Source: an uncultured Paracoccaceae bacterium (lineage in GTDB: Bacteria > Pseudomonadota > Alphaproteobacteria > Rhodobacterales > Rhodobacteraceae). Taken from it: DNA of 64,000 bases. The stretch covers positions 124,001-188,000 of the forward strand of contig CANNFU010000007.1 of NCBI GenBank assembly GCA_947503965.1, given 5' to 3'. Below are positions 27,854 to 37,352 of this stretch, in pieces. The stretch's first letter is position 1. The number at the start of each line of letters is the position of its first letter. A program made the position numbers and the translations under genes. The notes below the pieces were generated by a model. That model saw only the letters and a list, made by a program, of their open reading frames with translations, had not been told where the DNA came from and searched no databases.

Positions 27854-29266
27854 TCAGCGCGACGGAATGACCTTGCCGGGGTTCAGGATGCCCTTTGGGT
27901 CCAGTGCGGCCTTGATCGCGCGCATCGCATCAAGTGCGACGGGATCTTTGCGCCGTTTCATGGTTTCCAGCTTGGACACACCAATACCGTGTTCGGCGCT
28001 GAATGACCCGCCCAGTTCCTGCACCACATCCTCAACCGCTTCGACGAGCGCGTCTTTGGCGTCAGGATCATTCCGGCTGATATAGCTGGTGTGATGGATA
28101 TTGCCGTCGCCCAGATGCGCCACGATGACCTCACTGGCGTCCGGATCAATGGCCTTGATCCGCGGCGTCAGCATTTCCTCAAACGCGGCCACCTTATCCA
28201 GCGGCAAAGCAACATCCGTGTTCACAAACACACCGCCAAAAAATGCGACTTCGCCTGCATCTTCGCGGCGTTTCCAGATGTCGCGGCGTTGCGCCTCGTT
28301 CTGGGCGATCACCGCGTCGAGTACGGTGCCTTGCTCAAGCATGCTGCCAAGTGTTTCTTCAAGCAAGGCCGCGACCGGCAGTTGCCCGTCATCGTTGGGT
28401 TGCGCATCCCGCGCCATCGTTGCGGCGACTTCAATCATGATATTGACGTCGTAATCCGCTTCAAACGGTGCCGCAGCATCTGGAAAAAGCGCCCTGTGCT
28501 TGTCAATATAGCTGCGTGGCATATACTCAAATGCCTCGACGCCGCCTCCGGTTGCGGCCTGTAGTTTATGCAGCAAAGACAATGCGTCACCCAAAGAGGG
28601 GACCGCGACCATCGCGGTGGCATAGGCCTGTGGTTTGGGGTGCAGCTTCAGCACAGCCGCCGTGATGATGCCCAACGTACCTTCGGCCCCGATGATCAGG
28701 TTGCGCAGATCAAGGCCGGAGTTGTCCTTGTGCAGTGCGCTCATCAAATTCATGATGCGACCGTCTGCCATCACAACCTCAAGCCCCAGACAAAGACCGC
28801 GCGTGCTGCCATAACGCACCACGTTTGATCCGCCCGCATTGGTCGAAAGCAACCCGCCAATCATGGCCGAGCCGCGTGCGCCCAAAGTCAGCGGAAAGAT
28901 CAGATCGTGCTCTGCGGCAGCGTCATGCAGGTTTGACAGGATAACGCCAGCCCCGACCGTCGCAGTGCGTCCTTGTACGTTGATTTCGCTGATCTTGTTC
29001 AGCCGCTCGACCGACAGCATCAGCGCGTCCTGCGCCAGCGTTGCCCCAGTCAGCCCTGTGCGTCCGGATGCCGGAACGACCGGCGTGCCGGTGGCATTTG
29101 CGATCTTCAGGATTTCGGAGACTTCTTGCGTATCAGCCGGGCGCAGCACCGCAAGTGGCGTGGATGTGTAGGCACCAGTCCAATCCTTGCCATAAGGTGC
29201 GGCGTCTGCCCCGGTCAAAATACGATCAGCGCCAATAGCATCGGCAATTTGGTCTAGAACGGACAT
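27854..29266 (-). CDS. FAD-linked oxidase, GlcD / D-2-hydroxyacid dehydrogenase type
   Basis: 470 residues. An N-terminal FAD_binding_4 domain has VPASGRTGLTGATL, LTLGARGSAMIGGLLSTNAGG and VRYGSTRGLCLGLEVVMADG. The C-terminal FAD-oxidase domain has HLGDGNIHHTSY and SFSAEHGIGVSKLETMKRRKDP, the conserved H...H/E region. The family includes D-lactate, glycolate and D-2-hydroxyglutarate dehydrogenases, which pass electrons to quinone, cytochrome c or ETF. The substrate cannot be assigned from sequence or neighbours. Confidence 0.88.
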   Translation of the reverse strand: MSVLDQIADAIGADRILTGADAAPYGKDWTGAYTSTPLAVLRPADTQEVSEILKIANATGTPVVPASGRTGLTGATLAQDALMLSVERLNKISEINVQGRTATVGAGVILSNLHDAAAEHDLIFPLTLGARGSAMIGGLLSTNAGGSNVVRYGSTRGLCLGLEVVMADGRIMNLMSALHKDNSGLDLRNLIIGAEGTLGIITAAVLKLHPKPQAYATAMVAVPSLGDALSLLHKLQAATGGGVEAFEYMPRSYIDKHRALFPDAAAPFEADYDVNIMIEVAATMARDAQPNDDGQLPVAALLEETLGSMLEQGTVLDAVIAQNEAQRRDIWKRREDAGEVAFFGGVFVNTDVALPLDKVAAFEEMLTPRIKAIDPDASEVIVAHLGDGNIHHTSYISRNDPDAKDALVEAVEDVVQELGGSFSAEHGIGVSKLETMKRRKDPVALDAMRAIKAALDPKGILNPGKVIPSR

Positions 29267-29307
29267 GTCGCCCCTTGCGTTTTATGCGGTCACGTTATCT
29301 GGAAAGA

Positions 29308-29871
29308 TCAGCTTCGAAAAGGCGCAGTTGGTGCCGTGGCGCCATCCGATTTTCGCAGTTCATAGGTGGTGGAGGGGATGTCGTAATGCTTCTCTACCCC
29401 ACGATAAATCATCCCGATCCGCTGCATGACCTTGTGTGATGCCAGATTGTCCTGATGGGCCGTCGCGATGACATGGTCAACACCGATGACATCGAATGCG
29501 TATTGGGCTGCGGCGCTGCCTGCTTCGGTCGCATATCCGTAACCTGTCGCCGCACCTGTCAGCCGCCAGCCGATCTCCAGCTCTGCATCGAGCTTGCCCG
29601 CAACGTGTTGCAGGCAGGCGGCCCCTATGACCGCTTCAGTTCTGGTTTCAATGATCGCCCACCAGCTGTAGCCCAGCGTTGCCCACCGTTCGCGAACGCG
29701 TTTGATCGTATTCAAGGTGTCATCCAGTGTTTCAGGCTGTCCGCTGCTCAAGTAGCGCATGACCTCGGCTTCGTTGTTGATCGCCTTCAATGCCTTTGCA
29801 TGCGACGGTTTGAAAGGCTCAAGCCGCAGGCGTTCAGTCTGGATGATTGCCTTGGTGAATACATCTGTCAT
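29308..29871 (-). CDS. GNAT-family N-acetyltransferase (RimJ/RimL type)
   Basis: 187 residues with the Acetyltransf_3 pattern: IQTERLRLEPFKPSHAKAL at the start, EIGWRLTGAATGYGYATEAG as the acetyl-CoA-binding region, and ATAHQDNLASHKVMQRIGM near the end. Substrate unknown; relatives acetylate ribosomal protein N-termini or small molecules. It ends 41 bases before the FAD dehydrogenase start and could share its transcript. Confidence 0.88.
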   Translation of the reverse strand: MTDVFTKAIIQTERLRLEPFKPSHAKALKAINNEAEVMRYLSSGQPETLDDTLNTIKRVRERWATLGYSWWAIIETRTEAVIGAACLQHVAGKLDAELEIGWRLTGAATGYGYATEAGSAAAQYAFDVIGVDHVIATAHQDNLASHKVMQRIGMIYRGVEKHYDIPSTTYELRKSDGATAPTAPFRS

Positions 29872-29917
29872 GCGTATTCCGTCTCTCGCGTTGGCCGCTT
29901 TACCAAGAGGAGGGTGG

Positions 29918-29994
<77 letters not shown>

Positions 29995-30098
29995 GGACCA
30001 CAGCGCACCGATTACGCAATGGCTGTTGGGCTGTCAAACCGATTCTACCAAATTCGACGCCAAGGGCGACAAGACGGGTCGAAACCCAACTTGTCAGA

Positions 30099-31109
30099 TC
30101 AGTCATATCGCAGCTCTGTCGCCTTGCCCCGGAAGATTGTGTAGGCAAGGATCGTGTAGCCCATGATCGTGGGCAGCACGATGCAGGTGCCGATCAGGAT
30201 GATGAACAGACTTTCCGGTGCGCTTGCCGCCTCATAGATCGTCAGCTGATCAGGTACGACATAGGGGTAAAAGCTGTAAGCCATGCCCCCGAATGCCAGG
30301 ATCCAAAGCGCCGTTGCCACTGCAAATGGTAGCCAGGATCGTTTGTCACCCTCAAACGGCATCTTGCGCAGCATTGACCAAAGCCACAGAACCAAAAGCC
30401 CTGACAGGATGGGCAAGGGCGACAGGTACAACGCCTCTGGCCAGCTGAACCATTTGTCGAAGATGCGTGTGCTGACAAACGGGGTCGCCAACGAAATCGC
30501 GCCGATCCCCAGAACAAGCCCCCAGATGCCACCCTTTGCCCAGTCGACCGCCTTGCGCTGCAGATGTTCGTCCGTCTTGTGAATGACCCAAGTGGCGCCA
30601 ATAAAGCTGTAGCCGACGGTCAAGAATACCGCCGTCAACACAGCAAAGCCGGTATTCCACCACGTCCACTCCAGCCCCATCACATACATGCCCAGCATGA
30701 ACCCCTGGCTGAGCGAAGTCATCAGCGACCCCGTAAAGAACGCATTGTTCCAGGCGCGTTTATGCGGTGCAGGGGCTTTGGCCCGAAACTCAAACGCGAC
30801 CCCGCGCAGGATCAGCCCGATCAGCATGATGGTGACGGGCAGATAAAGCGCTGTCAGGATTTCGCCATGTGCTGCCGGAAACGCGACCAACATGAGCCCG
30901 ATAGCCAGCACCAACCAGGTTTCATTCGCGTCCCAGAACGGACCAATCGATGCGATCATCCGATCTTTTTCGTCCTCTTCTGCGAAGGGAAAAAGAACGC
31001 CAACACCCAGATCAAACCCATCCAGCACCACGTAGATCAGGATGGATGCGCCCATCAACGCCGCGAAAACGAAGGGCAGCCAGATTTCCGGGTCACCAAA
31101 GTAGTACAT
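30099..31109 (-). CDS. cydB: Cytochrome bd-type (CIO) quinol oxidase subunit II
   Basis: 336 residues with about nine membrane helices. The start WLPFVFAALMGASILIYVVLDGFDLGVGVLFPF is diagnostic for CydB/CioB, as is DANETWLVLAIGLMLVAFP; RGVAFEFRAKAP follows in the next helix. Length fits the cyanide-insensitive oxidase subgroup. It pairs with CydA to form the inner-membrane oxidase; the ATG lies five bases after the cydA stop. Confidence 0.96.
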   Translation of the reverse strand: MYYFGDPEIWLPFVFAALMGASILIYVVLDGFDLGVGVLFPFAEEDEKDRMIASIGPFWDANETWLVLAIGLMLVAFPAAHGEILTALYLPVTIMLIGLILRGVAFEFRAKAPAPHKRAWNNAFFTGSLMTSLSQGFMLGMYVMGLEWTWWNTGFAVLTAVFLTVGYSFIGATWVIHKTDEHLQRKAVDWAKGGIWGLVLGIGAISLATPFVSTRIFDKWFSWPEALYLSPLPILSGLLVLWLWSMLRKMPFEGDKRSWLPFAVATALWILAFGGMAYSFYPYVVPDQLTIYEAASAPESLFIILIGTCIVLPTIMGYTILAYTIFRGKATELRYD

Positions 31110-31114
31110 GTCTT

Positions 31115-32503
31115 TTACTCCGCCGGAACAGCGCGTGGGATCGCGCCTTCGGATTGCCGCGTGCGCGGTTCGATCGGCTCACCACGCGACATACGGCGCG
31201 CCAGAAAGAAGATCACGTAGATATAAGCGACCAACAGCACCGCATAGACCACAAGGTAAGCGATCAGCGACGACAGCACCATTGGGGCAGGCACATCGGC
31301 GACGGCTTCTTTTGTTGTCATCACACCTTGCACCAGCCACGGCTGCCGACCGATCTCGGTTGTGTACCACCCGGCGAGTGTTGCCAGCCAGCCGCTGAAA
31401 CTCATACCGACAAGGCCGTACAGCATCGGTTTCGGCAATCCCTCAACCCCGCGCTTGCGTCGCAGGATCATGTAGCTGGCCGTCCAACTGACAAGCAGCA
31501 TCAGAAGGCCGGTGCCAACCATCACCCGGAACGACCAGAAGACCGGAGCAACACGCGGGTGCAGCACCTCACCGTCTTCGGTGACAAAATCGTTCAGGCC
31601 CTGCACCTCGCCATTCCAGTCATGGGTCAGGATGAATGAGGCAAGGTTGGGAATACCTATCTCAAAATGGTTTTCCCGCGCCTCTTCGTCCGGGATTGCG
31701 AACAGGATCAGGGGAACGCCTGTGTCGGTTTCCCAGTTACCTTCCATCGCAGCAACTTTGGCAGGCTGATATTCCTTCGTGTTCAGACCATGTAGGTCGC
31801 CTACCAAAATCTGTACGGGGATCAACAGCGCCGCGCCAAAGACGGCCGTTTTCAGCGCCACGCGCACGCCTTCGGTGCGCCCGCCGATCAACCAGCGGAA
31901 CGCGCTGACACCCGCGATCAGGAAGCTGACCGTCAGGAAGCTGGCAAGCACCATATGGGCGAACCGATATGGCATCGACGGATTGAAGATAATCGCGGAC
32001 CAATCGGTCGCGTGTGCCACCCCGTCAATCATCTCAAAGCCCTGCGGCGTGTGCATCCACGAGTTCAGCACGATGATCCAGAAGGCCGACATCATCGTGC
32101 CAAAGGCAACAAGGAATGTCGCACCCGTATGTAACCAATTGGGGACCCGGCTAAAGCCGAACAGCATGATGCCAAGGAACACCGCCTCTAGGAAAAACGC
32201 TGTCATGATCTCGTAGGCCAGCAAGGGACCGGCGATGTTGCCTACTTTTTCCATAAAACCGGGCCAGTTCGTACCGAACTGGAACGACATCGTAATGCCG
32301 GACACGACACCCATCGCAAAGGATAGCGCAAAGATTTTGACCCAGAACCGATAGGCCTCCATCCAGCGTTCTTGCTTGGTGCGATTATACTGGATCTTGA
32401 AGAATAGCAGCACCCAGCCCAAAGCGATTGTGATCGTTGGGAAAAGTATGTGGAATGAGATATTCGCCGCAAACTGTATTCGCGACAGCAGGAGGGTTTC
32501 CAT
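31115..32503 (-). CDS. cydA: Cytochrome bd-type (CIO) quinol oxidase subunit I
   Basis: 462 residues. It carries haems b558, b595 and d and oxidises ubiquinol with O2. The N-terminus is LLLSRIQFAANISFHILFP with the conserved haem histidine; GWYTTEIGRQPWLVQG holds the GRQPW motif. The Q-loop between helices 6 and 7 is short, as in CioA rather than E. coli CydA. The start at 32503 (METLLLSRI) is chosen on the family N-terminus with AGAGG upstream. No FNR-like box was found ahead of it. Confidence 0.96.
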   Translation of the reverse strand: METLLLSRIQFAANISFHILFPTITIALGWVLLFFKIQYNRTKQERWMEAYRFWVKIFALSFAMGVVSGITMSFQFGTNWPGFMEKVGNIAGPLLAYEIMTAFFLEAVFLGIMLFGFSRVPNWLHTGATFLVAFGTMMSAFWIIVLNSWMHTPQGFEMIDGVAHATDWSAIIFNPSMPYRFAHMVLASFLTVSFLIAGVSAFRWLIGGRTEGVRVALKTAVFGAALLIPVQILVGDLHGLNTKEYQPAKVAAMEGNWETDTGVPLILFAIPDEEARENHFEIGIPNLASFILTHDWNGEVQGLNDFVTEDGEVLHPRVAPVFWSFRVMVGTGLLMLLVSWTASYMILRRKRGVEGLPKPMLYGLVGMSFSGWLATLAGWYTTEIGRQPWLVQGVMTTKEAVADVPAPMVLSSLIAYLVVYAVLLVAYIYVIFFLARRMSRGEPIEPRTRQSEGAIPRAVPAE

Positions 32504-32690
32504 AATGGCCTCTGGTATTTTTCGCGCTTCTGTTACGGTTGATATAGCTGCGTTGCAGCATTGTTCACGGGGGGTGCGACAGCACAGCGCGGCGATATCC
32601 AATCACACCAAAAAGTCAGGCAAAACGACTTACCCGCGTGACATTTAGCCCGTTTTGTTAAAGGTTCCACTGACGACGAAAGGATGTGAC

Positions 32691-33035
32691 ATGGCGGGTT
32701 TTCTTACGACGCATGTATTGGATACGGCAAGCGGCCGACCAGCGGCTGGCATGACAGTGGATTTATACCGATTTGACGGGGATGACCGGACCCATGTGAT
32801 CACGATGGTCACAAATGATGATGGCCGAACGGACAGTCCCATTTTGCCCGCTGCCGATTTCACCGTTGGCCGGTATGAACTGGTGTTTCAGGTCGGTGAC
32901 TATTTCGGTCGCGATGACACGCCACCCTTTCTTGATGAGGTCCCAGTCAGGTTTGGCATCAACGATCCGGCCTCACACTATCATGTGCCGCTACTGGTTT
33001 CGCCTTTCAGCTTTTCAACCTACCGCGGCAGTTAG
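32691..33035 (+). CDS. uraH: 5-Hydroxyisourate hydrolase (transthyretin-like)
   Basis: 114 residues. It hydrolyses 5-hydroxyisourate, the product of urate oxidation, to OHCU. It starts MAGFLTTHVLDTASGRPAAG with the active-site His, has FDGDDRTHV in the middle and ends with HYHVPLLVSPFSFSTYRGS, the C-terminal YRGS signature. AAGGA precedes the ATG at 32691. No uricase or allantoin genes adjoin it; it complements xanthine dehydrogenase encoded about 18 kb away. Its stop overlaps the convergent galM-like gene by four bases. Confidence 0.95.
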   Translation: MAGFLTTHVLDTASGRPAAGMTVDLYRFDGDDRTHVITMVTNDDGRTDSPILPAADFTVGRYELVFQVGDYFGRDDTPPFLDEVPVRFGINDPASHYHVPLLVSPFSFSTYRGS

Positions 33036-34015
33036 GTGCTGAATGACCAGCGTGTCACCTGACGATAGGGGGTGTCGGGTGTGACGATGATGGATGGAAA
33101 ATGTGGGTTGGTCGGCGCATCCGGCCAGCCCTGTGCTTCAATCGCCAGGCCCTCATAAGCGGCGCGTCCGGGTCTGCGGGCATTGCGCGCGTCGTAGATT
33201 TGAACGCCCGGCTCTGTTGTTGCGACCCGCATGTTCACGCCACTTGTCCCGGTCAGCGCAAGCACATTCCGGATGTCCCTACGCTGTCGCGCGAGACAGA
33301 AGTTATTGTCAAATGGCGGATTATTCACGCTGATCTGGCGCGCCTTGCGAAAATCCATGTCGGTGCCGGTCACGTCAACGATCTCTCCGGTCGGGTAATC
33401 ATCTGCCGTGCCAGGCAGATACTCATCGGCATCAATGCGCAACTGATGCCCATCATAGCGATCCGTGCCGTCAAGGTTCCAATAGCTGTGATTGGCGAAG
33501 TTCATACAGGTCCGCGCATCAGTGACCCCGGTGACGGTCATTGTCAGCGTTGCAGGAGCGCTGACGTTGAATGACGCAGTAATCTTGCGATTGCCCGGCA
33601 AGCCACACATCCCGTCGGGCAGATGCAGCGCGAGGATCGCGTGGCTGTCGCTGACTTCTGCGACGTTCCAGACCTGAAGGTGGGTGCCCTGTGCGCCGGA
33701 GTGTAAATGAATGCGTCCGTCCTGATTTCGCTCAAGCTCGTACATCATCCCGTCCAGCCGCACGCGCGCGGTGCTGATCCGGTTGACCACCGGGCCGATC
33801 AGGCTGCCGTGATAGCGCATGTCGCTTTCGTAATCCGCCAGATTGTCGGACCCGAGCGTCAGCGACCGGTCGATGCCTGCTAGCCGCACATCCTGCAGGA
33901 CGGCGCCCCATGTCAGCAGGTTGACGGTCAGATCGCCAGCAGAAAGCGTGATCTTATGAACCTCTGCGCCCGCCTTGGTGACCCCGAACGGCGTAGTCAC
34001 GCCAGCGGTTCCCAA
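33032..34015 (-). CDS. galM: Aldose 1-epimerase (galactose mutarotase)
   Basis: 327 residues. It interconverts alpha and beta anomers of galactose. Family segments are NLLTWGAVLQDVRL, LIGPVVNRISTARV, NFANHSYWNLDG with the conserved histidine, and EPGVQIYDARN with the catalytic region; GLAIEAQGWPDAPTNPHFPS closes the fold. It is the last gene of the galactoside operon and overlaps the GH42 gene by 19 bases. Confidence 0.94.
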   Translation of the reverse strand: MGTAGVTTPFGVTKAGAEVHKITLSAGDLTVNLLTWGAVLQDVRLAGIDRSLTLGSDNLADYESDMRYHGSLIGPVVNRISTARVRLDGMMYELERNQDGRIHLHSGAQGTHLQVWNVAEVSDSHAILALHLPDGMCGLPGNRKITASFNVSAPATLTMTVTGVTDARTCMNFANHSYWNLDGTDRYDGHQLRIDADEYLPGTADDYPTGEIVDVTGTDMDFRKARQISVNNPPFDNNFCLARQRRDIRNVLALTGTSGVNMRVATTEPGVQIYDARNARRPGRAAYEGLAIEAQGWPDAPTNPHFPSIIVTPDTPYRQVTRWSFST

Positions 34016-35901
34016 TGCACCCCGGCGGGAGGGATTTCCGTGCCGTTCCAGTCCAGCGGTTTGGGTGCGTAGTTGAAGACGAACCGGTGCGTGCCGGTGT
34101 CCCTAATCCGCAGCCCATCGGGCAGGCTGTAGGTTGGCAGATCAACCGCGTCGCATAGCCCGCCAATGATGCTGTCAAACGTGGCGTTGTCCGGCCAGCC
34201 CGCCAGATAGCGGATATGATCATTCCCCATGATCGCCGGGTGGCCCGCCTTGGTGCTGAGGTGCACATCGGCACTGCCTTCCAGATGTTCGAACCAGTGC
34301 AGGAAACGCCCGCCTCCCTGCAGCCTGATCTTGTCATCAGGCGGGATGCTTTCGGTCAGGGCGACGGTGATGTCGGTGTCGGGCAGGTCAGGCCCCATAG
34401 GTGTGGGAATAGCCAGTTCATCGGTCTTGGTGTCGGTGCGCGGCCCGACCAGCGCAATCCCTTCGAAACGGGCCAGTGCCGCGCGCAGCGGGGCAGAGAG
34501 CTTCATGATCCCCGGTGCGAGGACGAGTTTGTAACCGGATAGATCGTTGGTGTCAGGTGGCAAGATATCGATACTCAGCCCTGCCCGGCGGAGTGCCCGG
34601 TAGGCGGCAAAGGCAAGGCGGAACATCTCAAAATCCTTGCCTTGCGGCTGCGCGTCCCAGGCCCAGGCGCTTTCGTAATCAAAGATCAGCGCAGCTCGCG
34701 CCCGCGCCGTACTGACATCTGGCAAGTCCGCGATTTCGTCGGCGACCTGCCGGGCTTCGGCCAGTGCCGGGGCTGCTTCGCTATCAGGGCGCAACAGCCC
34801 CGCATGCATCTGCTCCTGCGCAAACGGCGCCTGCCGCCAGCGGAAATAGCACACGGTCTCGGCCCCATGGGCAAATGCCTCCCATGCCCAGAGCCGGGCC
34901 ATTCCGGGAAGGGGGGCCGGATTGTAGGGCGCCCAGTTCACCGGGCCGGGCTGCTGTTCCATGACCCAAAGGCGACCCTTGCCCACCGCCCGGTAGAGGT
35001 CATGATGAAACGCCTGAAAGTCCGGGTGGCCCTGCCGCAGGAATTTTTTCTTTTCTTTTGAAGTACCTTCGAGCCGATCTGAAAGAAAGCCAATCGGGTA
35101 ACTATCCCACGACGCGATGTCCAGATCCGCCCCGACCTTCCAATGATCGAACGTCGTGATCCGGCCCATATAGTTGTGGATCAGGGGTGCATCGGTATGG
35201 CGGCGCAACTCATCCGCCTGCACCTTGTTGAAGGCCACGACCTGATCGGAACTGTAGCGGCGAAAGGCCAGCTGATGCGGATGGTTGGGCTCGGTCACCG
35301 TCAGATTGGGCAGATCGATCTGGTCGAAATGGTCGTATTCCATAGACCAGAATACATTGCCCCAGGCCCGGTTCAGCGCATCGGTGGATTGGTATTTCTG
35401 CGCCAGCCAATCCTGAAAACCCCGCCGGGCCGCATCGGAATAACTCAGCGTCGTGTCGTGGCAATCGTACTCATTATCGATCTGCCAGGCCGCGATATGG
35501 GGGTTCTTGCCATAGCGTTCACCCATCAACCGGGCGATGCGACGGCATTCATCGCGATAGCCCAGATGGCTGAAATCATAATGGCGGCGCGAGCCAAATT
35601 TGCGCGGCCGTCCTTCCGCATCCACGGCCAGCATGTCAGGGTGTTTATCAACCATCCAGCGCGGCGGGGTCGCTGTCGGCGTGCCAAGGATGATCTTCAG
35701 ACCAGCAGAACCCAGCACATCAATCGCGCGGTCCAGCCAGTCCCACGTGAACGTGTCGGGGGTCGGCTCCATCCGGCTCCACGCGAATTCGCCGATCCGC
35801 ACCCATGACAGGCCGGTGTCGACCATGCGCGCGGCATCATCAGCCCATTGATCCTCGGGCCAGTGTTCGGGGTAATAACAGACGCCAAGCGTGCGTTTCA
35901 T
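33997..35901 (-). CDS. GH42 beta-galactosidase
   Basis: 634 residues. It hydrolyses beta-galactosides in the cytoplasm (no signal peptide). The GH42 N-terminus GVCYYPEHWPEDQWADDA is clear. The acid/base is the glutamate in WQIDNEYDCHDT (about Glu144) and the nucleophile the glutamate in WVMEQQPGPVNWAP (about Glu315). A trimerisation domain (about 390-560) and a short C-terminal beta domain follow. With the neighbouring alpha-galactosidase the operon can handle both linkages. Confidence 0.95.
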   Translation of the reverse strand: MKRTLGVCYYPEHWPEDQWADDAARMVDTGLSWVRIGEFAWSRMEPTPDTFTWDWLDRAIDVLGSAGLKIILGTPTATPPRWMVDKHPDMLAVDAEGRPRKFGSRRHYDFSHLGYRDECRRIARLMGERYGKNPHIAAWQIDNEYDCHDTTLSYSDAARRGFQDWLAQKYQSTDALNRAWGNVFWSMEYDHFDQIDLPNLTVTEPNHPHQLAFRRYSSDQVVAFNKVQADELRRHTDAPLIHNYMGRITTFDHWKVGADLDIASWDSYPIGFLSDRLEGTSKEKKKFLRQGHPDFQAFHHDLYRAVGKGRLWVMEQQPGPVNWAPYNPAPLPGMARLWAWEAFAHGAETVCYFRWRQAPFAQEQMHAGLLRPDSEAAPALAEARQVADEIADLPDVSTARARAALIFDYESAWAWDAQPQGKDFEMFRLAFAAYRALRRAGLSIDILPPDTNDLSGYKLVLAPGIMKLSAPLRAALARFEGIALVGPRTDTKTDELAIPTPMGPDLPDTDITVALTESIPPDDKIRLQGGGRFLHWFEHLEGSADVHLSTKAGHPAIMGNDHIRYLAGWPDNATFDSIIGGLCDAVDLPTYSLPDGLRIRDTGTHRFVFNYAPKPLDWNGTEIPPAGVHWEPLA

Positions 35902-35925
35902 GTCGGAACCTATGGGTGCGGGCGC

Positions 35926-36747
35926 TTACAGGATGACCTGATGTTCGCGCTGGCCTGTGATATCGGTCGGGATGGCGAATGTCTTGCCTTCGTCGGTCCC
36001 ACTAAGACCGACCGCGGCAGAGGTGCAATAGAGTGTCTGCAGATCCGGCCCGCCAAATGCGGGGCAAGACGTTTGCCGTGCAGGGAATGCATGCGCCGTG
36101 ATGAATTTTCCATCAGGCCTGTATCCGGCCACCCGCGCGGTGCCCCATTGCGCATTCCACAGATTGCCCGCCGCATCGACAACCGCACCATCAGGCCGGA
36201 AGTCGGTGCCGGTCAGGTCAATGTGCACGACAGCATCGCCATCAGGCCAGCCATCAGCATCCAGCGCCACGCGCATGATCTGCTGGGTCGGCGTGTCGGT
36301 GAAATAAGCGGTCTTGCCATCCGGGGCAAAGCAGATTGCATTGCTGATCGTGATCGGCGCGAAAAGCTGACGCAGCTCGCCCTTGTAATAGCGATAGATC
36401 GCACCGGCCCCGTCCTCTGCCTTAATCCCCATCGTGCCGATCCAGAAGCCACCCTGCGGGTCTGCGCGGCCATCGTTGGAGCGGGTGATGGGGTTGTCGG
36501 CTTCAAGTGGGCAGATTTCTTCGTGATCGCCAGACGGAATGTCGAACCGATGCAGCGCGCGGGCCGACGCGACCAGCAGCGTATCACGGTCAACCCAGCC
36601 GGCCGCGCTGACATAGGTATCGAAATCCCAGTGCTTGCCCTTGGTGTGCAGGCGCTGACCGAGGATATCGAACCAGAACAGCTGTTCACGTTCAGGATGC
36701 CACAGCAGGCCTTCGCCCAGCTGGCATTGAGTATCGTCAAAGATCAT
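35926..36747 (-). CDS. SMP-30/gluconolactonase-family lactonase
   Basis: 273 residues with the six-bladed propeller pattern of the SGL family: CQLGEGLLWHPEREQLFWFDILG, NDGRADPQGGFWIGTMG, ISNAICFAPDGKTAYFTDTP and CPAFGGPDLQTLYCTSA. Metal-ligand Glu, Asn and Asp residues sit in these blocks. In this operon it most likely opens D-galactono-1,4-lactone to galactonate. Its start overlaps the dgoA-like stop by four bases. Confidence 0.9.
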   Translation of the reverse strand: MIFDDTQCQLGEGLLWHPEREQLFWFDILGQRLHTKGKHWDFDTYVSAAGWVDRDTLLVASARALHRFDIPSGDHEEICPLEADNPITRSNDGRADPQGGFWIGTMGIKAEDGAGAIYRYYKGELRQLFAPITISNAICFAPDGKTAYFTDTPTQQIMRVALDADGWPDGDAVVHIDLTGTDFRPDGAVVDAAGNLWNAQWGTARVAGYRPDGKFITAHAFPARQTSCPAFGGPDLQTLYCTSAAVGLSGTDEGKTFAIPTDITGQREHQVIL

Positions 36748-37349
36748 CCTGCGGCCTCGTCATAGGCGGCCACCATATCTTTCGCGCGGGCGGCGACCTC
36801 GGCCACCGTCAGGCCCGGCTTATAAAGCGCCGATCCAATCCCAAAACCATCCGCACTCGCCGCCATCCACTCGGCGAAGTTATCGGCCCCAGCACCGCCA
36901 ACCGCATAAACCTGCGTACCCGGCGGCAGGACCGCACGGATTGCCTTGATCCCGTCAGGGCCAAGCAGGCTCGCCGGAAAAACCTTCAGCCCATCCGCGC
37001 CCCATTTCAGCGCCTCAAAACACTCGGTCGGGGTCATCACCCCCGGCCAGCTTTGCATACCCGCATTCTTGGTCGCCACAATCACCCGCTGATCGCAATT
37101 TGGCGACACGATCAGTTTGCCACCGACCTGCGCGACCCGGCCCACATCGTCCGTGGAAAGAACCGTACCCGCCCCGATCAGCGCGTCATTCCCATGGGCA
37201 TCGACCATCCGCTTGATGCTTTCAAACGGGGTGGGTGAGTTCAACGGCACCTCGATCTTGGTAATGCCCGCGTCGATGAGGACTGCGCAGATCGGCACCG
37301 CTTCGTCAGGGGTAATACCACGCAGAATGGCGATCAGAGGGCGTGACAT
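36744..37349 (-). CDS. dgoA: 2-Dehydro-3-deoxy-6-phosphogalactonate aldolase
   Basis: 201 residues, a class I KDPG/KDPGal aldolase. It cleaves KDPGal to pyruvate and glyceraldehyde 3-phosphate. Segments AILRGITPDEAVPI, IEVPLNSPTPFESI, GAGTVLSTDDV, and GLKVFPASLLGPDGIKAIR with the Schiff-base lysine identify it; the DgoA rather than Eda assignment rests on the neighbouring dgoK gene. It begins three bases after the kinase stop. Confidence 0.94.
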   Translation of the reverse strand: MSRPLIAILRGITPDEAVPICAVLIDAGITKIEVPLNSPTPFESIKRMVDAHGNDALIGAGTVLSTDDVGRVAQVGGKLIVSPNCDQRVIVATKNAGMQSWPGVMTPTECFEALKWGADGLKVFPASLLGPDGIKAIRAVLPPGTQVYAVGGAGADNFAEWMAASADGFGIGSALYKPGLTVAEVAARAKDMVAAYDEAAG

Positions 37350-37352
37350 GGG

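Noticed and set aside
32504-32690. FNR or other oxygen-sensor site upstream of cydA
   Set aside because: Only a lone TTGAT-like half-site was found, with no matching partner.
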